Source of the DNA: Sycobia sp. Sy_11
Lineage: Eukaryota; Arthropoda; Insecta; Hymenoptera; Epichrysomallidae
DNA length: 64,000 bases
Direction of reading: 5' to 3'
Assembly: GCA_018907035.1 (NCBI GenBank)
Contig: JACCIC010000298.1
Location: forward strand, 1-64,000
Shown here: piece by piece, positions 19,811 to 32,196 of the stretch
Layout: each line of letters starts with the position of its first letter
Position numbering within the stretch: position 1 is the first letter of the stretch
The notes under the pieces: model-generated
Database searches by the model: none
What the model was told of the DNA's origin: nothing
Seen by the model: the letters and a program-made list of their open reading frames with translations, nothing else
Program-made: the position numbers and the translations under genes

Positions 19811-21096
19811 TCAGGTATGTGAATAAGTCTTTCCCGTTTTTTTTTCAAATTTTGAGCCTTTATTGTGAAAAAATGGTTACAAATGAATTATTGAAAGTAT
19901 TGGCCATCGCTAGCTACAACTTTTTCCCATCTTTCTGGCAACATACGAATCCCGTTGCGAAAAAATTCGACCGGTTTGGCCTCTATCCAGTCATCCACCC
20001 ATTTTTTGGCTTCCTCGTAGGAATGGAAGTGCTGGTCAGCCAGGCCATGCGTCATCGATCTGAAAAGATGGTAATCAGACGGAGCAACGTCTGGACTATA
20101 CGGCGGGTGGGGTAGGACTTCCCATTTGAGCGTTTCTAAGTATGTTTTCACCGGCGGTGCAACATGTGGGCGAGCATTGTCATGTTGCAAAATAACTTTG
20201 TCGTGCCTGTCGGAGTATTGTGGCCGTTTTTCTCGCAGAGCGCGGCTCAAACGCATCAATTGTCGTCGATAGACCTCGCCTGTGATCCTTTCATTCGGTT
20301 TCAGAAGCTCATAGTAAACCACACCTAGCTGGTCCCACCATATACAGAGCATGAGCTTGGCGCCATGAATATTTGGCTTGGCCGTCGATGATGATGCATG
20401 GCCGGGTAGTCCCCATGATTTTCTTCGCTTCGGTTATCGTAACGTATCCACTTTTCATCGCCAGTCACGATACGATGCAGAAAACCCTTTCTTTTATGTC
20501 GCTGAAGCAGCTGTTCGCAAGTGAAAAAACGCCGTTCGACGTCTCTCAGCTTCAGTTCGTACGGCACCCAATTTCCTTGCTTTTGGATCATTCCCATGGC
20601 TTTCAAACGCTTGGAAATGGTTGTTCGGTCAACTCCCAATGCTTCAGCAAGTTCTTCCTGCGTTTGACAAGAATCTTCATCAAGCAAAGTCGCCAATTCT
20701 CGATCTTCAAAGATTTGCGGCCGCCTGGAACGCTCCTTGTCTTCCACGTCGAAATCACCGCTTTTGAAGCGTCGAAACCATCCGCGAACACTTGAATCAT
20801 CGACACAACCTTCTCCATAAGCCTCCTGAAGCAATCGATGCGTCTCGGCAGCAGATTTCTTCAAATTGAACCAATAAAGTGAAACTTCCCGCAAATGACG
20901 TCGACTCGGCTCATATTTCGACATTTTCACGATATCAAAAATTTATGATGCGAAAAAATTTTAACTAATGTGTTAGTATGGAATTGTTGACATATGAATA
21001 AGCTTTGATTATGACATATGTAACCATTGAATACTCGCACAGTATTGGTGGCGCCATCTCTTACAAAAAACGGGAAAGACTTATTCACACTCCTAA
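19811..21096 (-). mobile_element. mariner element, full-length (1286 bp), inactivated
   Basis: It is bounded by terminal inverted repeats sharing TGTGAATAAGTCTTTCCCG and flanked by TA on both sides (19809-19810 and 21097-21098). The length, 1286 bp, equals that of the copy at 39601-40886, to which it is nearly identical in reverse orientation. The transposase is frameshifted. It lies about 1.2 kb upstream of the PI3K start codon. Confidence 0.95.
19888..20924 (-). pseudogene. mariner transposase with one-base deletion
   Basis: The minus-strand frame starts MSKYEPSRRHLREVSLYWFN at 20924 and matches the intact transposase at 39772-40809 until TGDEKWIRYDN. Near 20432 one base is missing (aaccg versus aatccg in the intact copy), and the frame runs on into unrelated residues. 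The catalytic remainder (MLCIWWDQ, HDNARPHVA, PSDYHLF) is intact in the next frame down to the stop at 19888. This copy therefore cannot make transposase but keeps both ends. Confidence 0.92.
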
Positions 21097-21098
21097 TA

Positions 21099-22179
21099 TA
21101 TATTATATTTATATTATAATATAATATAATATAATATACATTATAATATTATATTTTACTACTGAATATAGTTTTTATGGTAATAGAATTTAGTTTATTT
21201 TTATTATTTTTCGTTTTTAATTTAATTTTTAATTATTTTAAATAATTTTCAGTCTAAGACCTTCTTAAAATTATATAATTTTGATAAATGAAAAGTAGGG
21301 TACGTGATGTATAAATTATAAGTAAAAGTGCGCGTGAAAGACAGAAAAATAGATTTTCCAGATTGTTATAGTTTTCAAAATTATTATGTAAATGAATAAA
21401 TATATATTGTCTCTGGTGGAAATACATCACATTTAATGTCTTGTTTGTACCAATTACTATTGTGCGAGTGTTAGAAAATGTCAATGACTATTGTCTATTT
21501 CGTGAATGAAATACAAAATCAAAAAAATTGATTGTTATTTGCTTGTTATTATCTATAAATCTATCAATATATGAATCTACTAATTAAGTATTTATTCGGC
21601 ATTATAAATGGCTTTCAATGTTTAGATATGAAAGTATGTTTGCATGAAAATTAGCAAAGAAATAACAATATAATCAATAAAATATATTTTAGTGTAAAAA
21701 TAAGGAAATGATAGAAATATCAATTATTTATACTTTTGAGGATATTTTATTTATTAAAATTCTTTAAAAAATAATGCATTCTATTACTAATTATTATTAA
21801 ATTTATATTAATATTAAATTAAACTAAATTTTATAACATTATTTTTAAAAAATTTTTTAAAACAAATATAATTCTGATAAAAAATTATGTATTTAATTTA
21901 ATAAAAGCTATTTTATATTTTGAACGAAACAATATTTATGATAAATTGAATTCTCTTTTAAAATTATGAAATATTGACTTTTTATTATTACAGCAATAAC
22001 AATTCCAAAAAGTCATTATTTAAATTTAAGCTAAATAACTGAATTTTTGAAAATTCGTTAAAATAAATTTCACATTATAACTAATACATTTTTATTTTTT
22101 TATCTTTATCTATAAATTAAGCAATTTTATACTTGTTAATTCGGATATATTTACTACATATATTATTTTGTTATTTTAG
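21099..22179. other. AT-rich DNA upstream of the PI3K gene, probably a 5'UTR intron
   Basis: There is no coding sequence. The last part (ttattttgttattttag ending at 22179) fits a 3' splice site, so at least the distal part is probably intronic. The true promoter is probably upstream and I cannot place it. Confidence 0.5.
22162..22179 (+). other. probable 3' splice acceptor before the PI3K coding exon
   Basis: A T-rich tract followed by ttttag at 22174-22179, 99 bases before the start codon. An in-frame TGA at 22261-22263 separates the acceptor from the ATG, so this would be a 5'UTR splice. Confidence 0.5.
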
Positions 22180-22278
22180 GTTCACAGATTTTTTTAAGCC
22201 ACCAATGCCGCAAATCATTAATTCGTTATGGATGAAGAAATCTTATAAGGCCATATAAGTTGAAAGCTAGGAAGTAAA

Positions 22279-25200
22279 ATGTTAGAAATAGACTGTTATA
22301 CTGAAGAAAGCAGCAAAATGGTCTATGTTCCAAATACTTATACATACAATTTTTGGTCAAAAACGCCTACAGAAGTTGTTGAACTTACTTGTTTGATGCC
22401 TAATGGTGTTGTTATTCCACTTGAGGCTAATCGTAATACACCTCTATCAGAAATAAAAGAAGACGTTTGGGACGAAGCCAGTAAATATCCATTACATGGA
22501 ATTTTAAAGGACTCACAGTCTTATGTATTTTTGTGCATTAATTCTAATGCCGAATCTGAAGAATTAAGAGATGAATCTAGGCGTTTATGCGATATTAAAC
22601 CTTTCTGTGCTGTACTTAAGCTTGTTGAAAAAGAAGGTATTAAAATTGATAGAAATTTAGATTCTCAAATAGGTCTTCTTATTGCCAAGGGTTTACATGA
22701 ATTTGTTGCTTTGAAAAATTCCGAGGTTAATGATTTCCGATGGAAAATGAGATTATTAGGCGATGAAATCGCGTTAGAGAGACAGAAAAAATCTTGGGCT
22801 GAAAAAGTTTTGTATCAATTTCCAAGTCGTTTAGCATCATCTGAAAAGATTCCAAAAACTATCGATTTTCGTTTAAAAGATGGTAACATAAAATTGGTTA
22901 TTAAATTTGAGAATGCTGATACTTCGTATACTTTTTTAGTTGCGCATGCAACAACTCCTCGACAGTTAGTTGTTTTAGCCTTGAATAAACGGGCAAATAC
23001 GTTGACATTGCGTGATGAACGACCTAGAGATTTCACATTAAAAATCTGTGGTCAAGAAGAGTATTTATTAGGTAACCATCCACTAATTCAGTTTAGTTAT
23101 ATTCAAGATTGCATCGCTAAAGATTGTGTACCAATACTTATTGCAGTTAACATAAATAGTATTTCCGTTTACAAAGATCACGATTATGAAGATCCCGATT
23201 CGGATATTTTAAATCGTGGAGCAAGACCGTCATTTTCAACACTCACTTTGCGTAAAAAAGGAAAATATACGTACTCTTGGAATATAGAAGATGAGTTTAA
23301 GTTTAATGTTAATGGGATTTCTCGATTAAATTGTGAAGCAGCACATAGAACTGTAGAAGTAGGCGTTCAAGCAGGTTTATTTCATGGTGGAAAATCGTTA
23401 TGTGAAAGTCAAAAAACAAAAGATATAGTTGTTCGACCTGATGGTAGCTGCGAATGGGAAGAGACTCTAAGTTTCGATATAAAAATTCGAGATATTCCTA
23501 GAAATACAAGACTATGTTGTGTTCTTTACGAAATAGGTAAAACGTCCAAAGGGATGAAAAGTCGAAAGCTCGTAAAAGATTCAAAACAAGAATACTTTAT
23601 AAATCCATTATGCTGGGCCAATACAACTATATATGACTTTAAAAGTCAACTGAAGAACGGAGCTATGACTCTATATACATGGGCATATGCTGAAGACATT
23701 CAAAATGAAGATTTATTGCATCCACTCGGTACTGTTGTGTCTAATCCTCACATTGATCGAGCAGCTGCGCTTATGTTGACTTTTCCTAGTTACTTACGAG
23801 ATCAAATTATTCTTTATCCCTCGCCTGAAAAAATGTCTGAATTTGCTACTAAGCTAAGTGAGTCTAGAGAAAATTCAGCTGAATTTGATCCAACGAGTGT
23901 ATCTGATTCAGATTTACAGCAACATATTCATCAACTTAAATTACTAGCAGATAGAGATCCTCTACATGAGCTTCATGAACAGGAAAGGAAAACTATTTGG
24001 TCCTTAAGACAACAGTGTATAACAAAAGTTCCGAATATATTAGCTAAACTTTTACAATGTGTTGAATGGAATGATCATAAGGAAGTTGCCGAAGCAACTT
24101 CATTAGTACTTAGATGGCCTAAATTAGCAGTTGAACGTGCTTTAGAACTGTTAGATTACGCTTATGCTGATCAAACCGTTCGTAGTTTTGCGGTGAAATG
24201 TTTAAAAGATGTAAGCGATGAAGACCTTAGCCTTTTTCTTTTACAACTAGTTCAAGCTTTAAAACATGAAAATTATTTATCGTGTGAATTAACGGAGTTT
24301 TTATTACGCCGTGCCTTAAATAATCAAAGAATCGGTCATTATTTATTTTGGCATTTGAGATCAGAAATGCATGTTGGATCTGTATCTGTACGATTTGGTT
24401 TGATTTTAGAAGCTTATTGTCGTGGTAGCCAAGAGCATATGCGAGCTCTTTTTAAGCAAATGGAGTGTTTAGATAAACTTGGAAGCGCCTGCGATCAGGT
24501 GAAGCAACGGAAAGATAGAAAAACTGCGCAGCAATGTTTACAAGATTACATAAAAGAGGCTCATTGTAGAGAAGCGTTTCTTAATGTTATAAGCCCATTA
24601 AACCCAAGCTTTAGGTGGAGTGGTATAAAAATTGAGAAATGTAGAGTAATGGATAGTAAAATGAGGCCTCTTTGTTTAGTCTTTCAAAGTGCTGATCCCT
24701 TTGGAGATGACGTTTACCTAATACTAAAGCATGGAGATGATCTCAGACAAGACATGTTAACCTTACAAATGCTTAGAATTATGGATAAATTGTGGAAAAA
24801 TGAAAATTTAGATTTACGGATGAATCCATATGGATGCATATCAACAGATAATAGAGTAGGTTTAATAGAAGTAGTTTTAAATGCTGAAACTATTGCTAAC
24901 ATTCAAAAAGAAAAAGGAACTTTTCCAGCTACTGCAGCTTTCAGGAGAGGCTCGCTTCTTGCTTGGCTAAAAGATCATAATCACACTGAGGTAGATTTAA
25001 ATAAAGCTATTGAAGAATTCACATTAAGTTGTGCCGGCTACTGCGTTGCTACCTATGTGCTTGGTATCGCAGACCGCCATTCAGATAATATAATGGTCAA
25101 GAAAACTGGACAACTATTTCATGTAGATTTTGGTCATATACTTGGTCATTTCAAGGAAAAATTTGGAATTCGCAGGGAAAGAGTTCCATTTGTTCTCACA

Positions 25201-25539
25201 AATGATTTTGTACATGTAATTAACAAAGGGCAAACAAAAAAAGGACAAGCGGTAGAATTTCAAAGATTTCAAAATTATTGTGAACAAGCGTTTTTGATTC
25301 TACGAAGGCATGGTAGTCTTATTCTTTCTTTATTTGCGATGATGATTTCTACAGGTTTACCAGAATTATCATCGGAAAAGGATCTTAATTACTTAAGAGA
25401 TACTCTAGTTCTCGAAATGTCAGAGGCAGAAGCTCAAAAACATTTTCGAAGTAAATTTGATGAAGCTCTTTGTAACTCTTGGAAGACGTCTTTAAATTGG
25501 GCATCTCATAATATGGCTAAAAGTAATAAGACAACTTAA
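22279..25539 (+). CDS. Pi3K92E: class IA phosphatidylinositol 3-kinase catalytic subunit (p110)
   Basis: It phosphorylates PI(4,5)P2 to PI(3,4,5)P3 at the plasma membrane downstream of insulin and growth-factor receptors, in complex with a p85/p60-type regulatory subunit. The ORF is 1086 residues, close to the length of Drosophila Pi3K92E. Domains in order: adaptor-binding (about 30-115), Ras-binding (about 195-290), C2 (about 335-485), helical (about 540-720) and kinase (about 795-1065). Kinase landmarks are ILKHGDDLRQD with the ATP-binding Lys817, GIADRHSDNIM with catalytic Asp932, and DFGHILGHF with Asp950. The C-terminal tail SWKTSLNWASHN resembles the membrane-binding tail. ATG 22279 is the first Met after an in-frame stop at 22261. 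No intron interrupts the coding region and no disabling change is seen. The nearest neighbours are transposons. The symbol follows the Drosophila orthologue. Confidence 0.96.
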   Translation: MLEIDCYTEESSKMVYVPNTYTYNFWSKTPTEVVELTCLMPNGVVIPLEANRNTPLSEIKEDVWDEASKYPLHGILKDSQSYVFLCINSNAESEELRDESRRLCDIKPFCAVLKLVEKEGIKIDRNLDSQIGLLIAKGLHEFVALKNSEVNDFRWKMRLLGDEIALERQKKSWAEKVLYQFPSRLASSEKIPKTIDFRLKDGNIKLVIKFENADTSYTFLVAHATTPRQLVVLALNKRANTLTLRDERPRDFTLKICGQEEYLLGNHPLIQFSYIQDCIAKDCVPILIAVNINSISVYKDHDYEDPDSDILNRGARPSFSTLTLRKKGKYTYSWNIEDEFKFNVNGISRLNCEAAHRTVEVGVQAGLFHGGKSLCESQKTKDIVVRPDGSCEWEETLSFDIKIRDIPRNTRLCCVLYEIGKTSKGMKSRKLVKDSKQEYFINPLCWANTTIYDFKSQLKNGAMTLYTWAYAEDIQNEDLLHPLGTVVSNPHIDRAAALMLTFPSYLRDQIILYPSPEKMSEFATKLSESRENSAEFDPTSVSDSDLQQHIHQLKLLADRDPLHELHEQERKTIWSLRQQCITKVPNILAKLLQCVEWNDHKEVAEATSLVLRWPKLAVERALELLDYAYADQTVRSFAVKCLKDVSDEDLSLFLLQLVQALKHENYLSCELTEFLLRRALNNQRIGHYLFWHLRSEMHVGSVSVRFGLILEAYCRGSQEHMRALFKQMECLDKLGSACDQVKQRKDRKTAQQCLQDYIKEAHCREAFLNVISPLNPSFRWSGIKIEKCRVMDSKMRPLCLVFQSADPFGDDVYLILKHGDDLRQDMLTLQMLRIMDKLWKNENLDLRMNPYGCISTDNRVGLIEVVLNAETIANIQKEKGTFPATAAFRRGSLLAWLKDHNHTEVDLNKAIEEFTLSCAGYCVATYVLGIADRHSDNIMVKKTGQLFHVDFGHILGHFKEKFGIRRERVPFVLTNDFVHVINKGQTKKGQAVEFQRFQNYCEQAFLILRRHGSLILSLFAMMISTGLPELSSEKDLNYLRDTLVLEMSEAEAQKHFRSKFDEALCNSWKTSLNWASHNMAKSNKTT

Positions 25540-27725
25540 ATTGCAAATCATTTTTTATATATTATATAAAAATTTCCATTGTATAAAGTAATAGAATTAT
25601 GAAATTCTTTCATTATGTTTTGTAGATATAAGTACTTATTCAGAAATTATTATTTAATTCTATATATTTCTATATTTCGTTACTTGAACGGCAATCGTGA
25701 TGCGACAAAACATTCTCAAGATTCTTATTTCAGCAATTTATTATTTCTATAAACGTAGATGTTTTTGCGTTAATTATTTTTATTAAATATTATAAAATGA
25801 ATATATAATATGGTCATTCATTTGAAATAGTTAAATTCAACTCAACATATATTATAGTTGAAGTATTATGACATAAAAATAAATTTTTAAAATATATCAA
25901 TTTTGTAGAATTGTGTTGCTTGTTAATACTTGAAAAATGTGAAAATATTGAAATAGTCTAGTATTAAATACTTCTATATTTTAATATAATAATGTTCAAC
26001 ATAAATGTTCAGTGAAGCAGACTATCCTACCCTTATGTATTTTGGGACTCTCAGCACGAATACGATCTTAAAATTATTCCAAGACGTCGACACTTTTCCG
26101 AATTTAATAGAAAAAATCATTACAAAATTTTTTAATGGTATTATTTATGGCCTGAATATGGTATTACTTATGGCGTACTTATAATACATTTTATAAGTCG
26201 TACAATTTGAGTTGGCATGTGATTTAGCACTACGTAATTATATTAGCTCGTGGACTTAAAACCACATCAAGAGCATTTGAATAATCTCCTAGTATGGGTG
26301 ATAATTTTATTCTGCTAGGTATTAAATTATTATATTATGATACATAGTTAATGCTTCCGAATCATTAATGTACCAAAAAAGTATATTTGTCTGCTCTATA
26401 AAAGCTTAAGAGATACTAATCGAGCTCATAATCTTATACTTGAGCAGTGTCAAAATTTATTTAGTGTACTCATTTAGACATGATGTAAATATCTTAAAAT
26501 ATTAATTCCTAGCGTTAAAGTAAGGTGATCATCGTAATGGCTATTTACAAAGTTTACTGCTGGTATTAGAGCAATGCAGTGGATTTTGAGAATTTCCATT
26601 CGGTTATCTTTATGTACCTTTTAAAATTATGTTTAATGATGTTAGAAATAATACACGCTAAAGTTGCTATTTTGAGATTCATATCCTATGATTCAAAAAT
26701 ACATAAGCGTAGATTAGTTTGCTCTGTTAACTTATATTTTTTGTGTGATAGTATAGAAGTATCTTTAGTTTATTTTGTACTTCAGTGCTTTAATTTTATT
26801 TAGTCATAGAAAGCTACATTTAATAATAGAAATTATTCAGAAATTAGTTATACCATATTTATAATAAATAAAAAACTCAATTGTTTAAATTATTCGACAA
26901 ATGAAGCAGATATGTCAGATTAGAATTACACATAAATATTTTGCAGAATACAAACGATAAATGATCATAGCTGATAAAGATTTGATACCGATTGTGTAAT
27001 CATTAAAAATATTTTACAAATATTTAATAATATGATATAAAATTAATTATAAAATGCGGTTACATAATACTTAAAACTGTTAGAATTCTTTGATATTTGT
27101 ATTAGTAAAATAATATTGTTTAATACTAATACTATTAAAAAATGAAAAATTACTTCCATATTTTAATTTTTATTTAAATTGAACATTTAATTATTAAAAA
27201 TACATGTGTACATATTTTATGCTTATTAAAATATTGAATATAACAAGAACTTGAAAGACTTTAAAAATTAATAATTCATATATTAACAGTATATTAAAAA
27301 TCCTTTCAAATGTTTCAATCATATAATATATAAAAATCAGTATTCGAGATTCAATATTTTAATAAAATTAATGTAATATTAAATTATTGTATTACTATAT
27401 AGTTTACATCACTTGTTGAATAAAATAACATTTCCAATACATGTGCATTGATTTTCTACTTTATCATATCTATTGCATTAATTTATTTAATAAGTGTATT
27501 TTATAATGTGTATTTTAAAATAAGTTTCTATTGATTTATATAATAACTATGTACCATTCGTAAATTATTAAATATTTTGATTTCTTTTAATGACTATATT
27601 ATGAGTTTAGCAAGATTAAATAGAATATATTATATAACAATAATATAATATACTATAGTATAAATACTGTAAGATCGATGAAAATATTTATTAATTTAAT
27701 TTAAAATAGTCGACATCAGTATAAT
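25540..27725. other. PI3K 3'UTR and AT-rich intergenic DNA
   Basis: No coding sequence or transposon is recognised. The 3'UTR end is not resolvable from sequence alone. Confidence 0.5.
25878..25883 (+). promoter_or_regulatory. candidate polyadenylation signal AATAAA for PI3K
   Basis: The first AATAAA found downstream of the stop codon, about 340 bases after it, in AT-rich sequence. Other AATAAA matches downstream are possible in DNA of this composition. Confidence 0.35.
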
Positions 27726-28110
27726 TTTTAATTTTTAAGATAAAATAGAATGGGCAATACTACTGTGTACAAATATGAATAAGACTTTATTTCTAATTTT
27801 TGAAATCTTTATTTTTTCTTTTAAATCTAATTCATCCCCGTCAAAATAATTCCCCCTTTCCTCCCTCGAATGCAATGTAACTATACCAACGCTTTTTCCA
27901 AGTTTCAAAACATTTTTTATACTCATATTCCGAAATGGCCATCAGTTCCTTCTTTGATTCGGCTTTTATTTCTTCAATCGGATTAAAACCGTATCCCCGA
28001 ATTGGCCTTTTGAGTTTGCTGAGCAGCCAGAAGTCGCGCAGTTCTAAATCAGACAAATACGATGGTTGCAGAACGATATTGATTGAATTTTTTGAATAAT
28101 GATATTGATT
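27726..28110 (-). pseudogene. irritans-type mariner transposase C-terminal relic
   Basis: The minus strand from about 28056 reads DLELRDFWLLSKLKRPIRG, FNPIEEIKAESKKELMAI and CFETWKKRWYSYIAFEGG, then after a frameshift NYFDGDELDLKEK. This is the end of a mariner catalytic domain; the Asp-to-Leu change in the usual SPDLAP region and the stops mark it as dead. It belongs to the same family as 1857-2425, with the same end sequence (gtgtacaaatatgaataag). Confidence 0.75.
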
Positions 28111-28320
28111 GAATTGAATACCAAAGTAAATCTTTGCTGCATTGAATTGCCACGAGGGACGAAAAATAAATTTATTTTGACAACCTGTAGAGAAAAACTC
28201 ATGACTTTGACCTGGGGAAATAGGTCCATCGATTTCAAAGTCAAATCGCTTTGGTTGTAAGATAATGTTTAGTAGAATCAGTATATCAATTTGAATTATG
28301 CGTTGATCGATTAATGGTTA

Positions 28321-28720
28321 GAATGGGTGCGAAGACATGGTAAATTGATCTTGCAACATGACAACACACCGTCTCCTACCCCTAAGCCGTCGAAGGGCCC
28401 CTTAAAAGCACTTAATTGGGAAGCGTTATTGCATCCGCCATACTCTTCAGACATCGCCCCGTCCGACTATCATCTCTTCGCATCGATAGGATACTCTCTT
28501 GCAAAACAGCGTGTCGCCAATTTAGAAGTCGAAAAATAGCTCGACAAGTGGTTTGCTTCGAAAGAGAAAATAGTTTTTTGGAATGATATTCATAATTTGT
28601 CTGAAAGATGGGCGAAACGTAAAGAATCCACTGGTCAATACTTTGAATAAAAAAATCCCCCTACAAATTAAGTGTTTTTTTTTATGGAAAAAACCGGAAG
28701 TTTTCAACATATACCCCTGG
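28321..28720 (+). pseudogene. mariner transposase C-terminal fragment plus 3' end
   Basis: The plus strand reads KLILQHDNTPSPTPKP with the second catalytic Asp, then LKALNWEALLHPPYSS and APSDYHLFASIGYSLAKQ with the third. After a stop at 28537 it continues WFASKEKIVFWN, LSERWAKRKESTGQYFE. It ends near 28710 in aaaaaaccggaagttttc, similar to the terminal repeat of the 41.4 kb relic. The 5' two-thirds is missing. It is a different, mauritiana-like family from its minus-strand neighbour. Confidence 0.75.
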
Positions 28721-29673
28721 TATATGCAAATATGTATATGCATAAGTACTCTTTACTAATTTTCGAAATGGAACTTATTTTAATTTTTTTTTGTAGATTT
28801 AGAATTGTTATTATATTAATTATTATAATAAACTCTTTAGTATTTTATTTGCAATAGTATCAAATTAAACGTCCGCTAATGTCACTACCGAACAAAAACA
28901 AATATAGCGGATAAGACTGTTCAGATAGAGTGACAAACAGTGCAATTTGTAATGTTGCGAATTTGTATTTTTATTCATAGATCTTTCTTCGCAATGGTAA
29001 GATTTATTAAAATATAAGATGATACTTTTTAATACCATTACATATTAAAAACATGTTTAATATAATGTAGTATTTCTTTTATATTTGAATTATATACAAA
29101 ATACAGAAGAAAAAGAAATGAAGAAAATGTTTTATCAAATACTTTTCATAATTTTAGTACATATATTATTTAGAAATATAACTATCTTTTTATCACCTGT
29201 TAATTTTGATTATAATGGTCGAAAATTTATGTTTTTACTAGTTAGATTCAATATTATTTCATGGATATATTATTGCAATTTCAGTATAAATGAAGAAAAA
29301 TTAAGAAAGTTGGAAATTTTAAATCTGCATTAGAATCTTCTTGAATATCAAGTATTAGAAAATAGGGAAGAAAAATTTTTGATTTTTCGGAAGGAATATA
29401 TTAAAGAGAATATTTGCTGATGATAACAAAGATGTCATTATGCAGCATGATGAAGCAATTCAGAAAATAAATACATCATATAAATAAATAGGCTATAAAT
29501 ATACTGGCGTATAGGCAGACTGATACAGCCTCTCTCCTGCAAATATGTGCCAATAAATACACAGGCTTTAGTTTGTTATTTTCAAACCGTTTAAAGACTC
29601 TAGGAAAGGGGATGTCACTTTCACTTTATATGTGCTATTCCATAATAAATTCCACACTTTCGTCTATTTTTAT
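28721..29673. other. AT-rich spacer
   Basis: No gene. A phrase near 28857-28890 repeats one at 19566-19608. A few codons near 29420-29460 (DVIMQHDEA) vaguely recall mariner but are too short to call. Confidence 0.4.
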
Positions 29674-29775
29674 TAGGTGCAAAACTTGTCTTCCACCGAT
29701 TTTTTTCCCAAAATTTGAGGCTTTATTCTTAAAAAGTGATTACCTGTTTATGATTCAAAGTACCGTATGTCACTG
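29674..29775 (-). repeat. mariner terminal fragment
   Basis: This aligns with the start of the relic at 41437: attaggtg.aa.acttg.cttcc..cg followed by ttttttc..aaatttgaggctttattct and an A-rich run. It contains a terminal repeat and 3'UTR only. Confidence 0.6.
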
Positions 29776-30944
29776 ACTACTACCAGGTAATGGTAAAAGG
29801 TAGTACCAGGCCGGTAAAACCTATTTTCTATTATGTATTAATATACATATAATAAAGAAGTACAGACTGATTATTTAATTATATCAAGATTAAGATTATT
29901 ATGTGGATAATATTGTGAATTTAGTAAAAGCCTTACGTTTCTAATGTCACAATGATTAAAGTGATTGTTATTTGCATGTGTTTTTTTCTTCGTTTGTAGC
30001 CAAGAATCACAAAACGAGATTTTTCGAGTTGAAGTTTTTATCATCCAAATATGCTTCTTGGCTCTGGATATCAGAGGATATTTAAATATTTTCGAAGAAT
30101 GATAACACATTGAGAGTAGAGTATTTTTGTCCATGAAATTTTGAAGACAGAGTTTTTGTTTACTAGGTACAATGACATATGACATTAACCAATCTTTTTT
30201 ATTTTTATTTTATATTTTAAATACGTTGTAGCATAAGCTACTATAGAATATTCCTGAATAGTTATATTCAAGTTTGAATCTATCTTCATCTTATTAAAAT
30301 AATTTCATGTTTCATGTTAACAATTATTTTTTCATAATCTTCGACAAAGCCTAAAATAAAAAGAAGAGGAATAGCTGTGTCAAAGTTTCCATGTACGTCA
30401 AGAAAAGTTCTGTTTCTTCCATCATTGCCAAAACACAGGCTACATTCTAGAATATGATTGTTTCATTATTATTGAACGATGTCTAACCTTTCACGGGACT
30501 ACTCAATCCTATATTTGTACATTTGTGCATCTGCACACCATTAATTTCATAGTAAAATTTTCGAATATTATTGTTAAGAAATCTGGTTCTAGCTACTATA
30601 TTTCCATCAGGTTTTTGCAATTTTCTACAGATATGAATGACTTGTGAAATATTAAATGTCGAACGACATTTAATATTTCCTTGACCATTTTTCGATATAG
30701 AACATTATGATATAAAATTAGAATTTACATTTATCGTACTAAATTCATGCACACACTCTTAAATTTTACCTTGAAGGATTTGCTGAGCATCGTTCAAGAA
30801 ACTCAGAATGTCCAAATGATTTTAATACACCACTACAATAGATCTTATTCGACTTTGAAAAGTGAACTGAAGATCTATTCGTTATACTTTAGTTGCTGTC
30901 TCTTCAGAGTATAAATATCCTCCGTTTTGAAGGTTCTATTTAAA
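29776..30944. other. spacer, no gene seen
   Basis: AT-rich DNA without recognisable coding sequence or a repeat match inside this window. Confidence 0.4.
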
Positions 30945-32196
30945 CGCATACTGTGTAAACAAAAGACGTATGAATCACTTCGAATATATCTGTTTTCCTT
31001 ACAGAAGTTGGCACATCTTCTAGTGTCTTTATGTCTTTTAAAAACTCCTCTGTTGGAAGACTTTTTAATTTCGTTGTCACAGCTTCTTGTATCTCATCTA
31101 TCGATGCAAAACGGTTCCCTTTTAAGCCCATTTTTAATTTTGGAAACAGGAAGTAGTCAAGGGAATTAAATAAGTTCAATATGTTGGATGACTGGGTACA
31201 GCAACCATTTTTTTGGCTAAAAATTAAGAGTTAGTTGCTGCAGTAGGTGCTGATGCATTATCGTGCAAGAGGAAAAAATAGCTGTCTTCACAACTCGAGT
31301 TTAACACGCGCAATTCTGTTACGAAAGCGATCGAGCAGCTGTTAGTATAATGTAGTATTCTCATTAGTCCTTGAAAAACAAACTATTTGTGGATAATTTC
31401 TTTTAGAATACCTTTAGAATAAAACAAAAAGATTAACATTGTCTTAATCTTTGATTTTTGAAAGTGCAATTTTTTTGTTCGCGGCGAGTTTTCGCCAACC
31501 CACTCAGCACTTTGGCATTTCGTTGCAAGGTCATATGCAAAATACCAGTTTTCATCATCCGCAATAATAGTTTAAAGAAAATTTGATTGTATTTCAGTCA
31601 TTTCCAACATGTCACATGCATGAGAAACTCATTGCTCTTGTTGTTTGACAGCTAGCGCATGTGGAATGAAAAGCGCACATACATTCCTTTTTTTCAAGTC
31701 GTTGTTCATTAGAATACGTTGAACGGTAGATTTTGATATTTCAGTAAGTTTTTTAATCAATCTGAAACTAGAGTTACGGTTATCCTTTAACATGGTTGCG
31801 ACTTTATCGATGTTATTGTCACTCTTCGTGGCACATGGCCGCTCCTTTCGTCGTCTGCAACTGAATATCTATCTGACACAAAGAGTAAGAGACATAATAC
31901 AGTCACCATAAATCACTTTCAATATTTTCTTCATTTTCGTTGCACTTTTATCAACTTTAAAGCAAAATTTAATTTCAACACGTTGTTCGATGTTTTTATT
32001 CATCTTAAACAACGCTAGCAACCACTTTGATACTCTCACGCAAACTTCTTTTGAACAGCTGTATATAATTCGATGAACTTGAAATGTTGTGTAGAGATAG
32101 ACGAAGGTTGTAGTAATTAGTTCCCATAGTTTCATCAAGATCGCGCAAATAGTACGGATTTCCTACCCGTAGTCTTACAACTTTTGGGACACACTG
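30945..32196 (-). pseudogene. near full-length but heavily decayed mariner
   Basis: Minus-strand fragments in mariner order: NIEQRVEIKFCFKVDKSATK..YGDC (near 31910-31990), CATKSDNNIDKVATMLKDNRNSSFR (near 31760-31830), KSTVQRILMNNDLKKRNVCA (near 31690), ADDENWYFAYDLATKCQS (near 31500-31560, first catalytic region), a decayed HDN region near 31260, then YFLFPKLKMGLKGNRFASIDEIQEAV (near 31080-31150). Stops and frameshifts occur throughout. The sequence near 32165-32196 (agtcttacaacttttgggac) is probably the 5' terminal repeat. Confidence 0.75.

Noticed and set aside
29410..29470. Short mariner-like phrase (DVIMQHDEA)
   Set aside because: Too short and without flanking blocks; could be chance.
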